Positions 1 to 9,472 of a DNA stretch of 64,000 nucleotides are shown here, piece by piece. The notes below the pieces were generated by a model. It did not search any database and had not been told where the DNA came from. It saw only the letters and a list, made by a program, of their open reading frames with translations. The DNA lies in contig NZ_NBVR01000018.1 of NCBI RefSeq assembly GCF_002607735.1, forward strand, positions 1-64,000. Reading direction: 5' to 3'. This DNA is from Proteus alimentorum. Its GTDB lineage: Bacteria; Pseudomonadota; Gammaproteobacteria; Enterobacterales; Enterobacteriaceae. The number at the start of each line of letters is the position of its first letter. The first letter of the stretch is position 1. Both the position numbers and the translations under genes were made by a program.

Positions 1-16
1 ATTAAATAAGACGAGA

Positions 17-46
17 AAGCCAACCCAATGGGTTGGCTTTTTTGCG
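17..46. terminator. Rho-independent terminator of the gene left of the window
   Basis: A GC-rich hairpin (AAGCCAACCC / GGGTTGGCTT, loop AAT) is followed by a run of six T on the plus strand. It probably ends a gene lying before base 1. Seen directly; no T-run on the other side makes plus-strand termination more likely. Confidence 0.75.
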
Positions 47-108
47 TTTGGGGGTTTTAAAAAACCAAAGTGAGTGAATTTTAAATATCACCCTAAATTC
101 TGAATATA

Positions 109-139
109 AAAAATGCCCTAATTTAGGGCATTTTTTATG
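109..139. terminator. Bidirectional terminator after the GntR regulator
   Basis: Perfect inverted repeat AAAAAATGCCCTAA / TTAGGGCATTTTTT with T-runs on both strands. It lies just past the stop codon of the minus-strand GntR gene and can terminate that transcript. Confidence 0.75.
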
Positions 140-144
140 ATCTT

Positions 145-804
145 TTAACAAAAGTTATGACGAGAAAATGCAGCGAGTACGGTTCTTTCTGAAATTTCTA
201 AATAGTTTTCCATTGCTATTGCGGCTTCTTGGGCTTTTCCATCCATTAGAAGCGTTAATATTTGCTCATTTTTCTCAATATATGGCGCATGTAGCAATTG
301 AGGATCGTTTAATAAACCGAAGGCTAAACGTAATTCTGCTAGAATAAGTTGATATTGTTTAAACAATCTAGGGCTATCTGAAAGCTCAACAATCGCGGTA
401 TGAAAATGCATATTACAGGTTCCTACACCGCTCCAATCTTGTTGTGCTTGAAAAATTTTTGCTTGATTAACACTATCTTGCATTCTAACAATGGCTGGAT
501 GCATAGGATAAGCATGTCGTAGAGCATCACACTCAATTAATCGTCTTACACGATAAATATCCATGATACTTGCCATATCTGGTACAGAAACAAAAACACC
601 ACGATTAGGTTTATAAGTCAAAAGCCCTTCTTGGGTAAGAACACGGAAAACCTCTCTTAAAGTATTACGCGATATCTCTAGCGTTTCACTTAATGCCGTT
701 TCTGACAATCTTTCACCAGGAGGTAATTCTCCAATAGTGATTTTTTGCCGAATAACATTTGCGACTTTTTGAGAAAGAATTTGTGGAGATGTTTTTTTCT
801 GCAT
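145..804 (-). CDS. GntR-family (FCD/FadR subfamily) transcriptional regulator
   Basis: A 219-residue DNA-binding regulator. The N-terminal 70 residues form the winged helix-turn-helix of the GntR family (ISRNTLREVFRVLTQEGLL region), followed by an all-helical FCD ligand-binding domain with the usual acidic/histidine residues for a metal or carboxylate (RRLIECDALR, HFHTAI). It is transcribed away from the NRAMP-pxp operon, so it is the obvious local regulator. The inferred ligand is 5-oxoproline or a related acid, but this is guesswork from position. A TTGTTCAACAA palindrome in the shared intergenic region fits the TNGT-N3-ACNA operator of the FadR subfamily. Confidence 0.85.
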   Translation of the reverse strand: MQKKTSPQILSQKVANVIRQKITIGELPPGERLSETALSETLEISRNTLREVFRVLTQEGLLTYKPNRGVFVSVPDMASIMDIYRVRRLIECDALRHAYPMHPAIVRMQDSVNQAKIFQAQQDWSGVGTCNMHFHTAIVELSDSPRLFKQYQLILAELRLAFGLLNDPQLLHAPYIEKNEQILTLLMDGKAQEAAIAMENYLEISERTVLAAFSRHNFC

Positions 805-993
805 TATCTTCTGCTATTAGCTTAATAGAAGTGCCTATTCTATCAGTGTGTTTTGTAATATATAACCTCTATTATGTCACTCTGTCGTACTTCTCACTGT
901 ATCAAGTATGACTGTCTATTTATTTTCATCAAAAAAACTTAATTTTTTCTCACGATATTTTAGTGTTTAAACTTATTTTTCCTTCAATTTAGC

Positions 994-1008
994 GCACTAT
1001 TTTTGTGC
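994..1008. promoter_or_regulatory. NtrC-like binding site
   Basis: GCAC-N7-GTGC (GCACTATTTTTGTGC) matches the core spacing of the enterobacterial NtrC site (TGCACCA-N3-TGGTGCA). It lies about 210 bp before the sigma-54 -24 element of the pxp operon, farther than the usual 100-150 bp but tolerable for an enhancer site. Seen in sequence; the NtrC assignment is inference. Confidence 0.45.
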
Positions 1009-1159
1009 ATCTGATCTTTTTATGCCTCATTTAAGTGCATGTTCATAGCTCATTAATACGTCATAATTGTCAATAAAATGTTAAAAATGAGATCTTCTTT
1101 GCACTTTTATCATCCCATATTTAAATCTATTTGCTTATTTATTCATCTATTATTATTAA

Positions 1160-1170
1160 TTGTTCAACAA
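1160..1170. promoter_or_regulatory. Candidate GntR (FadR-type) operator
   Basis: TTGTTCAACAA fits TNGT-N3-ACNA exactly. The half sequence CTCAACAAT recurs at 1206-1214, directly touching the -24 element of the sigma-54 promoter, where a bound repressor would block it. Linked by position to the divergent GntR gene. Confidence 0.45.
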
Positions 1171-1213
1171 TCTAATATCAGGTGATTAACAATTATATAT
1201 TCATGCTCAACAA

Positions 1214-1229
1214 TGGCACGCTAATTGCC
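1214..1229 (+). promoter_or_regulatory. Sigma-54 promoter of the pxp operon
   Basis: TGGCACGCTAATTGCC is an almost perfect -24/-12 element: GG at 1215-1216 and GC at 1227-1228 are separated by exactly 10 bases, and the TGGCAC and TTGC boxes are intact. It lies 44 bp before the start codon of the transporter gene. Sigma-54 control is typical of nitrogen-scavenging operons. Confidence 0.75.
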
Positions 1230-1272
1230 TAAGTAATAATAATTAAAATAATGATGATAAAGGGGGTAGCTC

Positions 1273-2523
1273 ATGGCTACACAAGATTCTGCAAATACAA
1301 CATCAAGTTCGTTTATAAAAAATAGACGCTCTTCACTGATTGCTGCCATTTTTTTAATGGCAACGTCAGCAATTGGCCCAGGTTTTATTACTCAAACAGC
1401 AACCTTTACTGCCACTATGGGAGCCGCATTTGCATTTGGTATTTTGGCATCAATCATCATCGACTATGTTGTTCAGCAAAGTATTTGGCGAGTGATTACT
1501 GTTACCAATATGCGAGCTTCAGACATTGCTAACAAAGCCATTCCTGGCAGTGGCTACTTACTTGCTGTATTAGTTATTTTTGGTGGTTTAGTGTTTAACG
1601 TGGGTAACATTGCAGGTGCTGGATTAGGACTTAATGCGATGGTGGGTCTTGATCCTAAATGGGGTGGGATCTTAAGTGCTTTACTTGCGATCTATATTTT
1701 CTCATCACGCAAAGCCAGTAACTTTATTGATCGTATGATTATCGTTCTTGGTATCGTCATGATCTTACTGACTGTTTTTGTCATGATTGCCTCTAATCCT
1801 CCAGTCGGAGAAGCATTAAGACAAACTGTGTTACCTGATGCGATTAACTTCGCTACGATCACGACAATTGTCGGTGGCACTGTGGGGGGATATATCTGTT
1901 ATGCGGGCGCTCACCGTCTTCTTGATAAAGGAACAACGGGTATTGAGAACATTGATGCTGTATCAAGCGCTGCAACCAAAGGAATTTTAGTGGTTGGATT
2001 GATGCGCTATATCCTGTTCCTTGCCATTTTAGGTGTGGTTGCTAGTGGTGTAACATTAGATATTTCTAGTCATGCTGCTAATCCAGCTTCTCAAGCATTT
2101 CAACATGCAGCAGGTTTAACTGGATTACGCATCTTCGGTCTTATTTTATGGGCTGCTGCATTAACGAGTGTGATTGGCGCAGCTTATACCTCAATGTCAT
2201 TTATTACTGTATTTAAAAAAGGTGTTACTGAGCGTCAACGTAATATCGCAACCATTATTTTCATCGCGATTTCACTCGCCATTTATATGGTTATGGGAAC
2301 TGCACCTGCTGCATTATTAGTCTTTGCCGGTGGTTTTAATGGACTAATTTTACCTATTGGTATGACACTATTCATTTTTGTTGCATGGCGTCGCCAAGAT
2401 CTCATGAATGGTTATAAATATCCTGCATGGTTACTGTGGTCAGGTATTTTAGTTTGTGCACTGACTTGGTATATGGGCATTATGTCCGTGGGTGCTATTT
2501 TCAACTACCTTAACATTGCTTAA
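1273..2523 (+). CDS. NRAMP-like membrane transporter, probable 5-oxoproline/amide carrier
   Basis: A 416-residue polytopic inner-membrane protein with about eleven hydrophobic segments. The first segment carries an NRAMP-type opening ([19 protein letters not shown]), where NRAMP metal carriers have a DPGN motif; here the Asp-Pro-Gly-Asn metal ligands are not conserved. The relative next to B. subtilis pxpA (ycsG) is likewise an NRAMP-fold protein. Start ATG is preceded by a strong GGGGG ribosome site. It is the first gene of the operon, followed 13 bp later by pxpA, so uptake of the pathway substrate rather than a metal is the likely role. Substrate is inferred from context only. Confidence 0.75.
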   Translation: MATQDSANTTSSSFIKNRRSSLIAAIFLMATSAIGPGFITQTATFTATMGAAFAFGILASIIIDYVVQQSIWRVITVTNMRASDIANKAIPGSGYLLAVLVIFGGLVFNVGNIAGAGLGLNAMVGLDPKWGGILSALLAIYIFSSRKASNFIDRMIIVLGIVMILLTVFVMIASNPPVGEALRQTVLPDAINFATITTIVGGTVGGYICYAGAHRLLDKGTTGIENIDAVSSAATKGILVVGLMRYILFLAILGVVASGVTLDISSHAANPASQAFQHAAGLTGLRIFGLILWAAALTSVIGAAYTSMSFITVFKKGVTERQRNIATIIFIAISLAIYMVMGTAPAALLVFAGGFNGLILPIGMTLFIFVAWRRQDLMNGYKYPAWLLWSGILVCALTWYMGIMSVGAIFNYLNIA

Positions 2524-2536
2524 GAGAATAATAACG

Positions 2537-3313
2537 ATGATAAAAGCCGTCGATTTAAACAGTGATTTAGGTGAAAGCTTCGGTCAATGGACTATGGGCA
2601 ATGATGATGCAGTGCTTGAAATTGTTAGTAGTGCCAATATTGCTTGTGGCTTTCATGCGGGTTCACCCGATGGAATTTTAAAAACATTAAAAGCAGCAAA
2701 ACAACACAATGTCGCGATAGGAGCACATGTTGCTTATCCTGATTTAGTGGGGTTTGGTCGCCGTAATATGGATATCGCCAGTGATGAATTAACCGCAGAT
2801 GTGATTTATCAAATAGGTGCTTTGCAAGGATTGGCTAAAGCAGCGGGTTTGAACGTGACTTATGTTAAGCCTCATGGCGCGCTTTATAACACAATTGCGC
2901 ATGATAAACGTCAAGCACTTGCGGTTATTGAGGCGATCCTCGCCGTCGATCCTCAACTGACATTAGTTGCTTTAGCGGGTTCAACCTTGATTACACTTGC
3001 AAAAGAAAAAGGTCTTCGTGTCATCGCCGAAGCCTTTGCAGACAGAGCCTATCACTCGGATGGTACGCTGGTTTCGCGTAAAAAAGAGGGCGCGGTTTTA
3101 CATGATCCTAAGCTTGTTGCGCAGCGTATGTTACGGCTTGTACAAGAAGGTGGCGTTGAGTCAATAGAAGGCGTGTTTACTGCGATACAAGCTGATTCTA
3201 TTTGTGTTCATGGTGATAGTCCAGACGCTGTGGCTCTTGCTAAAAGTGTAAAGGAAATTCTAATTAATCATGGTGTTGCCATAAAGCCATTTGCATTATC
3301 TATGGATAAATAG
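2537..3313 (+). CDS. pxpA: 5-oxoprolinase subunit A (LamB/YcsF family)
   Basis: A 258-residue cytoplasmic protein of the LamB/YcsF family, subunit A of the ATP-dependent prokaryotic 5-oxoprolinase that opens 5-oxo-L-proline to glutamate. Family hallmarks are visible: [11 protein letters not shown] at the start, [36 protein letters not shown] and CVHGD near the end. The ATG at 2537 is chosen over an in-frame upstream ATG at 2492 that lies inside the transporter gene, because family proteins begin with [12 protein letters not shown]. Tightly spaced within the operon; the PxpB and PxpC functions follow as one fused protein. Confidence 0.92.
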   Translation: MIKAVDLNSDLGESFGQWTMGNDDAVLEIVSSANIACGFHAGSPDGILKTLKAAKQHNVAIGAHVAYPDLVGFGRRNMDIASDELTADVIYQIGALQGLAKAAGLNVTYVKPHGALYNTIAHDKRQALAVIEAILAVDPQLTLVALAGSTLITLAKEKGLRVIAEAFADRAYHSDGTLVSRKKEGAVLHDPKLVAQRMLRLVQEGGVESIEGVFTAIQADSICVHGDSPDAVALAKSVKEILINHGVAIKPFALSMDK

Positions 3314-3324
3314 AGAGGTATCAA

Positions 3325-4902
3325 TTGCGCTTTTTACCTGTTAATTTATCTCATTTACTTGTTGAGCTTACTTCTTTGAAAGAGACGCTCGCATTGTATG
3401 AATCCGTTAAACAAGCGGATATTGCAGCTATTCAAGATATTGTGCCTGCGGCCAAAACACTCTTAATTCACTATACGCCATGGTTAATTACGGCCGAAGA
3501 ACTTGTGTTTCAGCTTCGACAATTAGAAGTCAAAGCGGTATCAGCACGTCAAACACAATCATTAACGATCCCCGTCCATTATCAAGGTGAAGATCTCAAT
3601 GAGGTTGCTGAATTATTAGGGATCGCTACCAGTGAGGTGATCCGCAGGCATACAGAACAAACTTATCAAGTTGCATTCACCGGTTTCGCCCCCGGTTTTG
3701 CCTATTTAATTGCTGATGAAACCCTGCTTTATGTGCCTCGTCGTAAAACACCTCGAACACGGATCCCAGCAGGCTCGGTCGGATTAGCTGGTGAGTTTAG
3801 TGGGATTTATCCACAACAAAGCCCCGGTGGTTGGCAACTTATTGGTACCACAGAAATAAAAATGTGGGATCTCTCTCGTGAGCAACCTGCCTTTCTATTG
3901 CCGGGTAATGAAGTGCATTTTGTTGATGCACAAAAAGCCCCAATGACAGTTTCATTACCTGAGAAAAAATCAGCAGTCGCTTCCCCGCTTTCGTTAAATG
4001 ATAAAGGGTTATATGTTATTTCAGCAGGGCTACAAACTTTATTTCAAGATGAAGGGCGTATTGGTGCTGCATCAATGGGGGTATCTGCTTCAGGTGCACT
4101 TGATAAACCTGCTTTACATGCGGCTAATCGTTTAGTGGGTAATCCCACAACTTTTGTTGCACTTGAGATAACCCAAGGTGGACTGACGCTTAAAGCACGA
4201 CAAGACTGTGTGTTTGCTTTAACAGGGGCGGATTGTTCTATTATGTTAAAACATGAATCGGGTGAGGGCGAATATTTATCAGGTTATCAGCCTATAGATG
4301 TTCGCTGTGGCGATGAAATTATTTTAGGTATGCCAAAAGCGGGTGTACGTAGTTATCTTGCCGTGAGAGGCGGGTTTAGATTACCCAAAGTACTTGGTAG
4401 CTACTCGTTTGATACCTTAGCGCAAGTCGGCCCTAATATTTTACAAGAAGGTGATGTTCTTCACCTGAATAATGCAAGCATCTCAAACGGTATTCTTGCC
4501 GATGAGCAGCCAACATCAGTGCTGCCAAAAGAAGGTGATATCGTCATACTGGATGTCGTTTTAGGTCCTCGTACCGACTGGTTTACAACTGAAGCTATAA
4601 AAACACTAACTTCTCAATTATGGCAAGTGACACCACAATCTAATCGTATTGGGTTACGTTTATTGGGTGAAACACCTCTTGCACGAGCGCAACAACAAGA
4701 GCTATCGAGTGAAGGCACCTGCATTGGTGCAATACAAGTGCCTATTAATGGGCAGCCTGTTTTGTTTCTTAACGATCACCCTTTAACAGGAGGATACCCT
4801 GTTATCGGTGCTGTTGCTGAATATCACTTACCACTCGCAGGGCAGATCCCTGTTAACGCTAAAATTCGTTTTAATCCAATTACCGAATTTCAAGAATATT
4901 GA
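3325..4902 (+). CDS. pxpBC: Fused 5-oxoprolinase subunits B and C (PxpB-PxpC)
   Basis: A 525-residue fusion. Residues 1-210 are the AHS1/KipI-like domain (Pxp[34 protein letters not shown]) and roughly 225-520 the AHS2/KipA-like domain (Pxp[48 protein letters not shown]). These are separate genes in E. coli and B. subtilis. The same two modules, in the opposite order, form the carboxyltransferase part of urea carboxylase, which matters because the next gene encodes biotin carboxylase plus biotin carrier. Start is TTG at 3325 with AGAGAGG 6 bp upstream. Its last codon overlaps the start region of the following gene's leader by only a few bases. Confidence 0.9.
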   Translation: MRFLPVNLSHLLVELTSLKETLALYESVKQADIAAIQDIVPAAKTLLIHYTPWLITAEELVFQLRQLEVKAVSARQTQSLTIPVHYQGEDLNEVAELLGIATSEVIRRHTEQTYQVAFTGFAPGFAYLIADETLLYVPRRKTPRTRIPAGSVGLAGEFSGIYPQQSPGGWQLIGTTEIKMWDLSREQPAFLLPGNEVHFVDAQKAPMTVSLPEKKSAVASPLSLNDKGLYVISAGLQTLFQDEGRIGAASMGVSASGALDKPALHAANRLVGNPTTFVALEITQGGLTLKARQDCVFALTGADCSIMLKHESGEGEYLSGYQPIDVRCGDEIILGMPKAGVRSYLAVRGGFRLPKVLGSYSFDTLAQVGPNILQEGDVLHLNNASISNGILADEQPTSVLPKEGDIVILDVVLGPRTDWFTTEAIKTLTSQLWQVTPQSNRIGLRLLGETPLARAQQQELSSEGTCIGAIQVPINGQPVLFLNDHPLTGGYPVIGAVAEYHLPLAGQIPVNAKIRFNPITEFQEY

Positions 4903-4918
4903 TAGGAGAATGCCACTC

Positions 4919-6664
4919 ATGACAACAATTAACCAAAAACAACGAGTGAAGCATAGAGTACTTATTGCAAACCGAGGCGAAATCGCAGTTCGTATCATTC
5001 GTGCTTGTCAGGATCATGGTGCCACCTCAATTGCTATTTATGCTAATGATGATATTGATGCATTGCACGTTCGTCTTGCTGATGAAGCTTATGGGCTCAA
5101 CGGTAATTTGCCGAAAGAGAGTTATCTAGATATTAATAAAATTATTGATATTGCCCATAAAGCCAATGCCACGATGATCCATCCCGGCTATGGTTTTCTT
5201 TCCGAGCGAGCTGATTTTGCGAAAGCGGTACAAGACGCAGGATTTATTTGGATCGGCCCTAACCCAGAAACGATCGAAGTGCTTGGTGACAAAGTGAAAG
5301 CTCGCAAAATAGCACAATCTGTTGGTGCTCCTCTTGTCAATGGTACGGCAGATCCCGTTAATGATGCCAAAGAGGTTTTAGATTTTGCTAAACAGTATGG
5401 CCTACCTGTTGCCATTAAAGCCGCTTTTGGTGGGGGGGGACGAGGTTTAAAGATCGCTCATAAAATGGAAGAGATTGAAGAACTCTATCATTCTGCTGTA
5501 CGAGAAGCAGTAACTGCATTTGGCCGAGGTGAATGTTATGTCGAGCAATTCTTAGATAAACCTCGCCATATCGAAGCGCAAATTATCGCAGATAAATTAG
5601 GCAATGTTGTTGTTGTTGGAACACGAGATTGTTCGTTACAACGTCGTAATCAAAAGCTAATTGAAGAAGCGCCAGCGCCTTATTTAACAGATGAACAACG
5701 TGAACGTATTCACCAATCAGCCAAAGATATTTGCGCTAAAGCAGGCTATGTGGGGACAGGTACCGTTGAGTTTTTATTAAGTGAAAATGGCACTATCTCA
5801 TTTCTAGAAGTGAATACACGCTTACAAGTGGAACACCCTGTTACCGAAGAAACAGCAGGTATCGATTTAGTGATCGAACAGTTACGTATTGCTGAAGGTT
5901 TACCTTTAAGTATTGATAAAACCCCAGTTCCGTGCGGCCACTCTTTTGAATTTAGGATCAATGCAGAAGATCCCGCCAAAGGTTTTTTACCGACACCGGG
6001 TTTAATTACGCATTTCTCTCAGCCTTCAGGCCCCGGTGTTCGTGTGGATAGTGGTGTTGCTGAAAATAATCAGGTTTCACGCCAATTCGATTCTATGATG
6101 GCAAAACTGATAGTGACAGGTGCAACTCGAGAACAAGCCATTGCACGGGCTCGTAGAGCGTTATCTGAATTTAAAATTGAAGGAGTGGCAAGCGTATTGC
6201 CTTTCCATTGTGAAATGATGAGGCATACCGATTTCATTGAAGATTTTAAAGTGCATACTCGTTGGATTGAAACTGATTTTCAGGCAAAAAATACCCATTT
6301 TCCTCGAAGTACACCTACAAAAAATGAAGAGCTCGTTCGTACTTTTATTGAAATTGATGGTCGTCGCCATGAACTCGCTTTGCCAGCTCAATTATTGTCA
6401 CTCTCTGCGGTAATACCAACAGCAATTAATGTCAGTCATGATAAAGAAGAGAATGAAAAAGCAGTCACTGCACCAATCTCTGGTGTATTACATAGCTGGG
6501 TTTTATCTGATGGCGACAAAGTCAAAGAAGGTGATGTCATTGCGATTATGGAAGCGATGAAAATGGAAGTTCAGGTAGTGGCTTCTCGTGATGGTGTATT
6601 ATTGCAAAAAGCGAAAACAGGTGATTATTTTTCAGCAGAAACTATTTTGGCTGAAATCAATTAA
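4919..6664 (+). CDS. Fused biotin carboxylase-biotin carboxyl carrier protein
   Basis: A 581-residue enzyme carrying an N-terminal biotin carboxylase (about 12-455: [30 protein letters not shown]-grasp glycine loop [31 protein letters not shown]-type loop) and a C-terminal biotinyl domain with EAMKMEV, the target lysine being about residue 548. It would carboxylate biotin with ATP and bicarbonate. No ordinary carboxyltransferase gene is nearby; the fused PxpBC upstream is the only candidate partner. Start ATG at 4919 has AGGAG 10 bp upstream; an in-frame ATG at 4910 directly abuts that site and is less likely. Distinct from housekeeping accB/accC, which are separate genes in enterobacteria. 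Last gene of the operon. Confidence 0.88.
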   Translation: MTTINQKQRVKHRVLIANRGEIAVRIIRACQDHGATSIAIYANDDIDALHVRLADEAYGLNGNLPKESYLDINKIIDIAHKANATMIHPGYGFLSERADFAKAVQDAGFIWIGPNPETIEVLGDKVKARKIAQSVGAPLVNGTADPVNDAKEVLDFAKQYGLPVAIKAAFGGGGRGLKIAHKMEEIEELYHSAVREAVTAFGRGECYVEQFLDKPRHIEAQIIADKLGNVVVVGTRDCSLQRRNQKLIEEAPAPYLTDEQRERIHQSAKDICAKAGYVGTGTVEFLLSENGTISFLEVNTRLQVEHPVTEETAGIDLVIEQLRIAEGLPLSIDKTPVPCGHSFEFRINAEDPAKGFLPTPGLITHFSQPSGPGVRVDSGVAENNQVSRQFDSMMAKLIVTGATREQAIARARRALSEFKIEGVASVLPFHCEMMRHTDFIEDFKVHTRWIETDFQAKNTHFPRSTPTKNEELVRTFIEIDGRRHELALPAQLLSLSAVIPTAINVSHDKEENEKAVTAPISGVLHSWVLSDGDKVKEGDVIAIMEAMKMEVQVVASRDGVLLQKAKTGDYFSAETILAEIN

Positions 6665-6698
6665 CTGATTAACCAATAAAATATTTTTTTTCAAAGTT

Positions 6699-6740
6699 AG
6701 CTCTTTAATATGAATTAATCTCATATTAAGGGGCTTTTTT
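6699..6740 (+). terminator. Terminator of the pxp operon
   Basis: An imperfect hairpin (AGCTCTTTAATATGA / TCATATTAAGGGGCT) followed by TTTTTT, 35 bp after the biotin carboxylase stop codon. Marks the operon end before the TauE-like gene. Confidence 0.75.
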
Positions 6741-6847
6741 ATAATAACAGTATTTATATTCCTATTTGTTATATCTAATTCCTTTTGGTTATAAGTTATT
6801 TTGCCTATAATCGAAGCTCGTTAAATTTTAACCAAAAAGGAAATAGG

Positions 6848-7645
6848 ATGTTGCTTGTAACACAACTGCTTATTGGTGCTGCAATAGGGTTAGTTATTAC
6901 AACAACGGGTGTTGGCGGTGGTGTTATTTTATTACCTGTTCTTATTTATCTTTTTGGTATGAATGCACTCGCGGCAGTGGCAACAGCAAATTTACTTTCT
7001 ATGTTAATGAAACTCTCCTCTTCTTATATTCATTTTCGGTTAGGCAATATTCCATTAAAACCCGCATTATTGATCTTAGGGATAATGTTTCCGGCAACAT
7101 TTGTAGCAAGTTATGGTGTGACATGGCTGGGATCACAACCTCAATATTATGATCGTGTTGAATCTGGCATTAATATTTTAATGATCGTTGCTATCGTATT
7201 TTCATTGATCTTGTTTTTACAGCGAATGATTAGAAGGACCGCAATTTCAGATCCTTTAATTGCTTTGCCGCCACCTTCTGCAGTGACTTTTTCATCTTTA
7301 TTTGTGCCGGGAGTCAGTGCTGGGTTTGTACTTGGTGCAACTGGTGTAGGAGGAGGATTAGTCGTATTACCTGTGTTAATGCGCTTTGCACAAATGGGAA
7401 TAAAAGAAGCGATTGGCACGTCTATTTTTATTACCACGATCCTTTCTGGAGGCTCTGCTATCGCTTATAGTGCTGGTGGTTATACCGATGTTCACACGGC
7501 ACTTATTCTTTGCTTAGGCTCCTTACTCTCCATTCCATTAGCACGCTATTTACTTGTGTATTTATCCGAGCGTTTCTTCCAATATTTAACACTGTCTTTT
7601 ATTCTGGTCAGCATCATTATGATGAGTTGGAAATTAATAAATTAA
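6848..7645 (+). CDS. TauE/SafE-family sulfite/anion exporter
   Basis: A 265-residue inner-membrane protein with about eight membrane segments in two homologous halves; each half begins with the family glycine motif (TTGVGGGVILLPVL near residue 17 and GATGVGGGLVVLPVL near residue 165). Family members export sulfite, sulfoacetate or other organosulfur anions, but many are uncharacterised. The start at 6848 follows AAGGAAATAGG and gives the usual family N-terminus; a longer frame from 6785 has no ribosome site. It follows the pxp terminator, so it is a separate transcription unit and a link to 5-oxoproline is not supported. Substrate unknown. Confidence 0.8.
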   Translation: MLLVTQLLIGAAIGLVITTTGVGGGVILLPVLIYLFGMNALAAVATANLLSMLMKLSSSYIHFRLGNIPLKPALLILGIMFPATFVASYGVTWLGSQPQYYDRVESGINILMIVAIVFSLILFLQRMIRRTAISDPLIALPPPSAVTFSSLFVPGVSAGFVLGATGVGGGLVVLPVLMRFAQMGIKEAIGTSIFITTILSGGSAIAYSAGGYTDVHTALILCLGSLLSIPLARYLLVYLSERFFQYLTLSFILVSIIMMSWKLIN

Positions 7646-7749
7646 CTTAATGTAATATCGAGTGAGTCAATCTTTCTCTTATTACCTTTAGTTAGACTAA
7701 ACTTATTCTATCATCATTAGATTAATTACTAAGAGTAAGTAAAAACGAG

Positions 7750-7980
7750 ATGAACATTAAAACAGGTGATGAATTTTTAGTTTATATGGCGCTGGGTGAA
7801 GAGAGCTATATGAAAGAGTATTACCGTGTTCTAGAAGTTGATAAAGATTTAGGGCAAGTAACGGGTAAGCTTTTAAGAAGAACGACGGCGGATGATAAAA
7901 ATATTGGTTTAGGTCGTTGCGAGTTAGAAGGTGGTATTGAGCAATTTGCGTTAGAAGATATCTATCCTGTTAAAGAGTGA
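7750..7980 (+). CDS. Small hypothetical protein, 76 residues
   Basis: I do not recognise this family. The 76-residue product is soluble, mixed charge, with no signal peptide or membrane segment and one cysteine. The alternation MNIKTGDEFLVYM..YYRVLEVDKDLGQVTGKLL suggests a small beta barrel. Translation would start at ATG 7750 with only a weak AACGAG site. A hairpin follows the stop codon immediately. Codon use resembles that of its neighbours, so it is probably a real gene, but no function can be assigned. Confidence 0.6.
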   Translation: MNIKTGDEFLVYMALGEESYMKEYYRVLEVDKDLGQVTGKLLRRTTADDKNIGLGRCELEGGIEQFALEDIYPVKE

Positions 7981-8000
7981 TCCGTTATTGAGATCACTCT
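7974..8000 (+). terminator. Hairpin after the 76-residue gene
   Basis: Inverted repeat AGAGTGATC / GATCACTCT spans the stop codon of the small gene and lies between it and the convergent PACE gene. No clean T-run follows, so termination is plausible rather than certain. Confidence 0.4.
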
Positions 8001-8018
8001 CCTTACTTAATTTGTCGC

Positions 8019-8459
8019 TTAGGCTACAGGTGCATTCTCTGGTAATGCAGATTTTGGTAATCCAAACACTTTGTCAAATACCCAGTTATAAACGAAGGTA
8101 TAACAAGGGATGATGATGATCAGTGCAAAGTCCATCACTAACGCTTGCCATAATGAAACATTAAGCCACCATGCAATTAACGGAATTAAATAGAGCACCA
8201 GCGTAAGCTGAAATCCAATCGCATGTACTAGACGGCGTCTAAAAGTTCGGATCCTTGAAACTTGTCGACTCTCCCAAAATTCAAATATGCAGTTATAAAT
8301 AAAATTCCAACTCACCGCGATTGTTGTGATCACAAGCGCTAATGGGCCTGTTACCGCTGTTGAGCTATCAGCCAAAAGTGCAAGCCCGACTGATGAAATA
8401 ACCCACCCAAAAACCTCATAGGCTGTCACGTAGACAATTTTTCGTTTGATACCTTGCAT
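8019..8459 (-). CDS. PACE-family multidrug/biocide efflux transporter
   Basis: A 146-residue inner-membrane protein with four predicted helices arranged as two tandem bacterial-transmembrane-pair repeats: an N-terminal KRKIVYVTAYEVFGW segment and a conserved WNFIYNCIFEFWE segment, then the second pair with YTFVYNWVFDKVF. This is the pattern of the proteobacterial antimicrobial compound efflux family (AceI-type), which exports chlorhexidine, acriflavine or short diamines using the proton gradient. It diverges from a LysR regulator gene, a common arrangement for PACE genes, so that regulator probably controls it. The natural substrate is unknown. Confidence 0.88.
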   Translation of the reverse strand: MQGIKRKIVYVTAYEVFGWVISSVGLALLADSSTAVTGPLALVITTIAVSWNFIYNCIFEFWESRQVSRIRTFRRRLVHAIGFQLTLVLYLIPLIAWWLNVSLWQALVMDFALIIIIPCYTFVYNWVFDKVFGLPKSALPENAPVA

Positions 8460-8569
8460 TGTGCTCTCTTTTTCTGTGGATCTGTGTCGTTAAGCATCGT
8501 AAGATAAATCAGTAAGAATGATAGAAAAAGTTAGCTAGTATCAATTTGACTGAAACATCAGGAGTGAAC

Positions 8570-9472
8570 ATGCAGTTCTCAAGTGAACATATTGCGATAT
8601 TTTTAGCCGTGATGGATAAGGGATCTTTCTCTGCAGCTGCACGTTCATTAAAACGCGTTCCATCAGCAGTTAGTATGGCGATTGCTAATATGGAAGCTGA
8701 ATTAGGTTATGCGCTTTTTGAGCGTTCATCACGAGAGCCTCAGCCAACTGAAAAAGCAAAAGCACTTGAGCCTCATGCCAGAATGATCGCTGAGCAATTA
8801 AAATTATTACAAGTGCATGCACAAGAGCTTTCGATGGATCTCGAAAGTGTCTTAAATATTGGTGTTGCGGCGGATATTAATCCTGATTATTTATTACCTG
8901 CGTTATCTGAATTAACACAACGTTATCCATTATTGAATGTGAATGTGATAACCGCGGCACAAGATGACATTATTGAGATGTTACATTCGCATAAAATTCA
9001 ATTGAGCCTAGTTTATGGAGGTTTGTATGTGAATGGTGATGAGCAATTTCAATATCTTGGCTCTGAATCGTTGGTGGCAACGATATCTGCAAGTCATATT
9101 GCATTAGCACATCCTTCAGGCGTATTTATTGAAGATCTTGTCAATGTCCGCCAAATTATGATCGCAAGCCATACTAAAGAGCTTAGAGATGAACGCTCTT
9201 TAGTCGCGACAAATTATTGGCAAACCGATAGTTTTCAAATGGCATTAGGTATGGTTGAAGCGGGAATGGGGTGGGGTAATTTACCGTATTCGCTGATTTA
9301 TACTCAATTGCAAAAAGGCAAATTAAAACAGCTTCAGTTTAAGAATACAAAAAATGAGTTACGATTACCTATTCATGCCATGTGGCTAAAAGGGGAGTCG
9401 TTACAAAAAGGAGCAAAAGAGTTAGTGGAGCTGATGAGTACTCACCAGCCCATTGTACCTAACTTTAATTAA
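8570..9472 (+). CDS. LysR-family transcriptional regulator beside PACE gene
   Basis: A 300-residue regulator with an N-terminal winged helix-turn-helix ([36 protein letters not shown] region, cut short here; residues about 5-65) and a C-terminal periplasmic-binding-like effector domain. ATG 8570 is preceded by AGGAG at the right distance; a TTG 24 bp upstream is in frame but lacks a better site. It is transcribed divergently from the PACE efflux gene across about 110 bp, the classical LysR arrangement, so it probably regulates that gene and itself. Effector unknown. It ends 3 bp into the 3' end of narL on the other strand. Confidence 0.87.
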   Translation: MQFSSEHIAIFLAVMDKGSFSAAARSLKRVPSAVSMAIANMEAELGYALFERSSREPQPTEKAKALEPHARMIAEQLKLLQVHAQELSMDLESVLNIGVAADINPDYLLPALSELTQRYPLLNVNVITAAQDDIIEMLHSHKIQLSLVYGGLYVNGDEQFQYLGSESLVATISASHIALAHPSGVFIEDLVNVRQIMIASHTKELRDERSLVATNYWQTDSFQMALGMVEAGMGWGNLPYSLIYTQLQKGKLKQLQFKNTKNELRLPIHAMWLKGESLQKGAKELVELMSTHQPIVPNFN

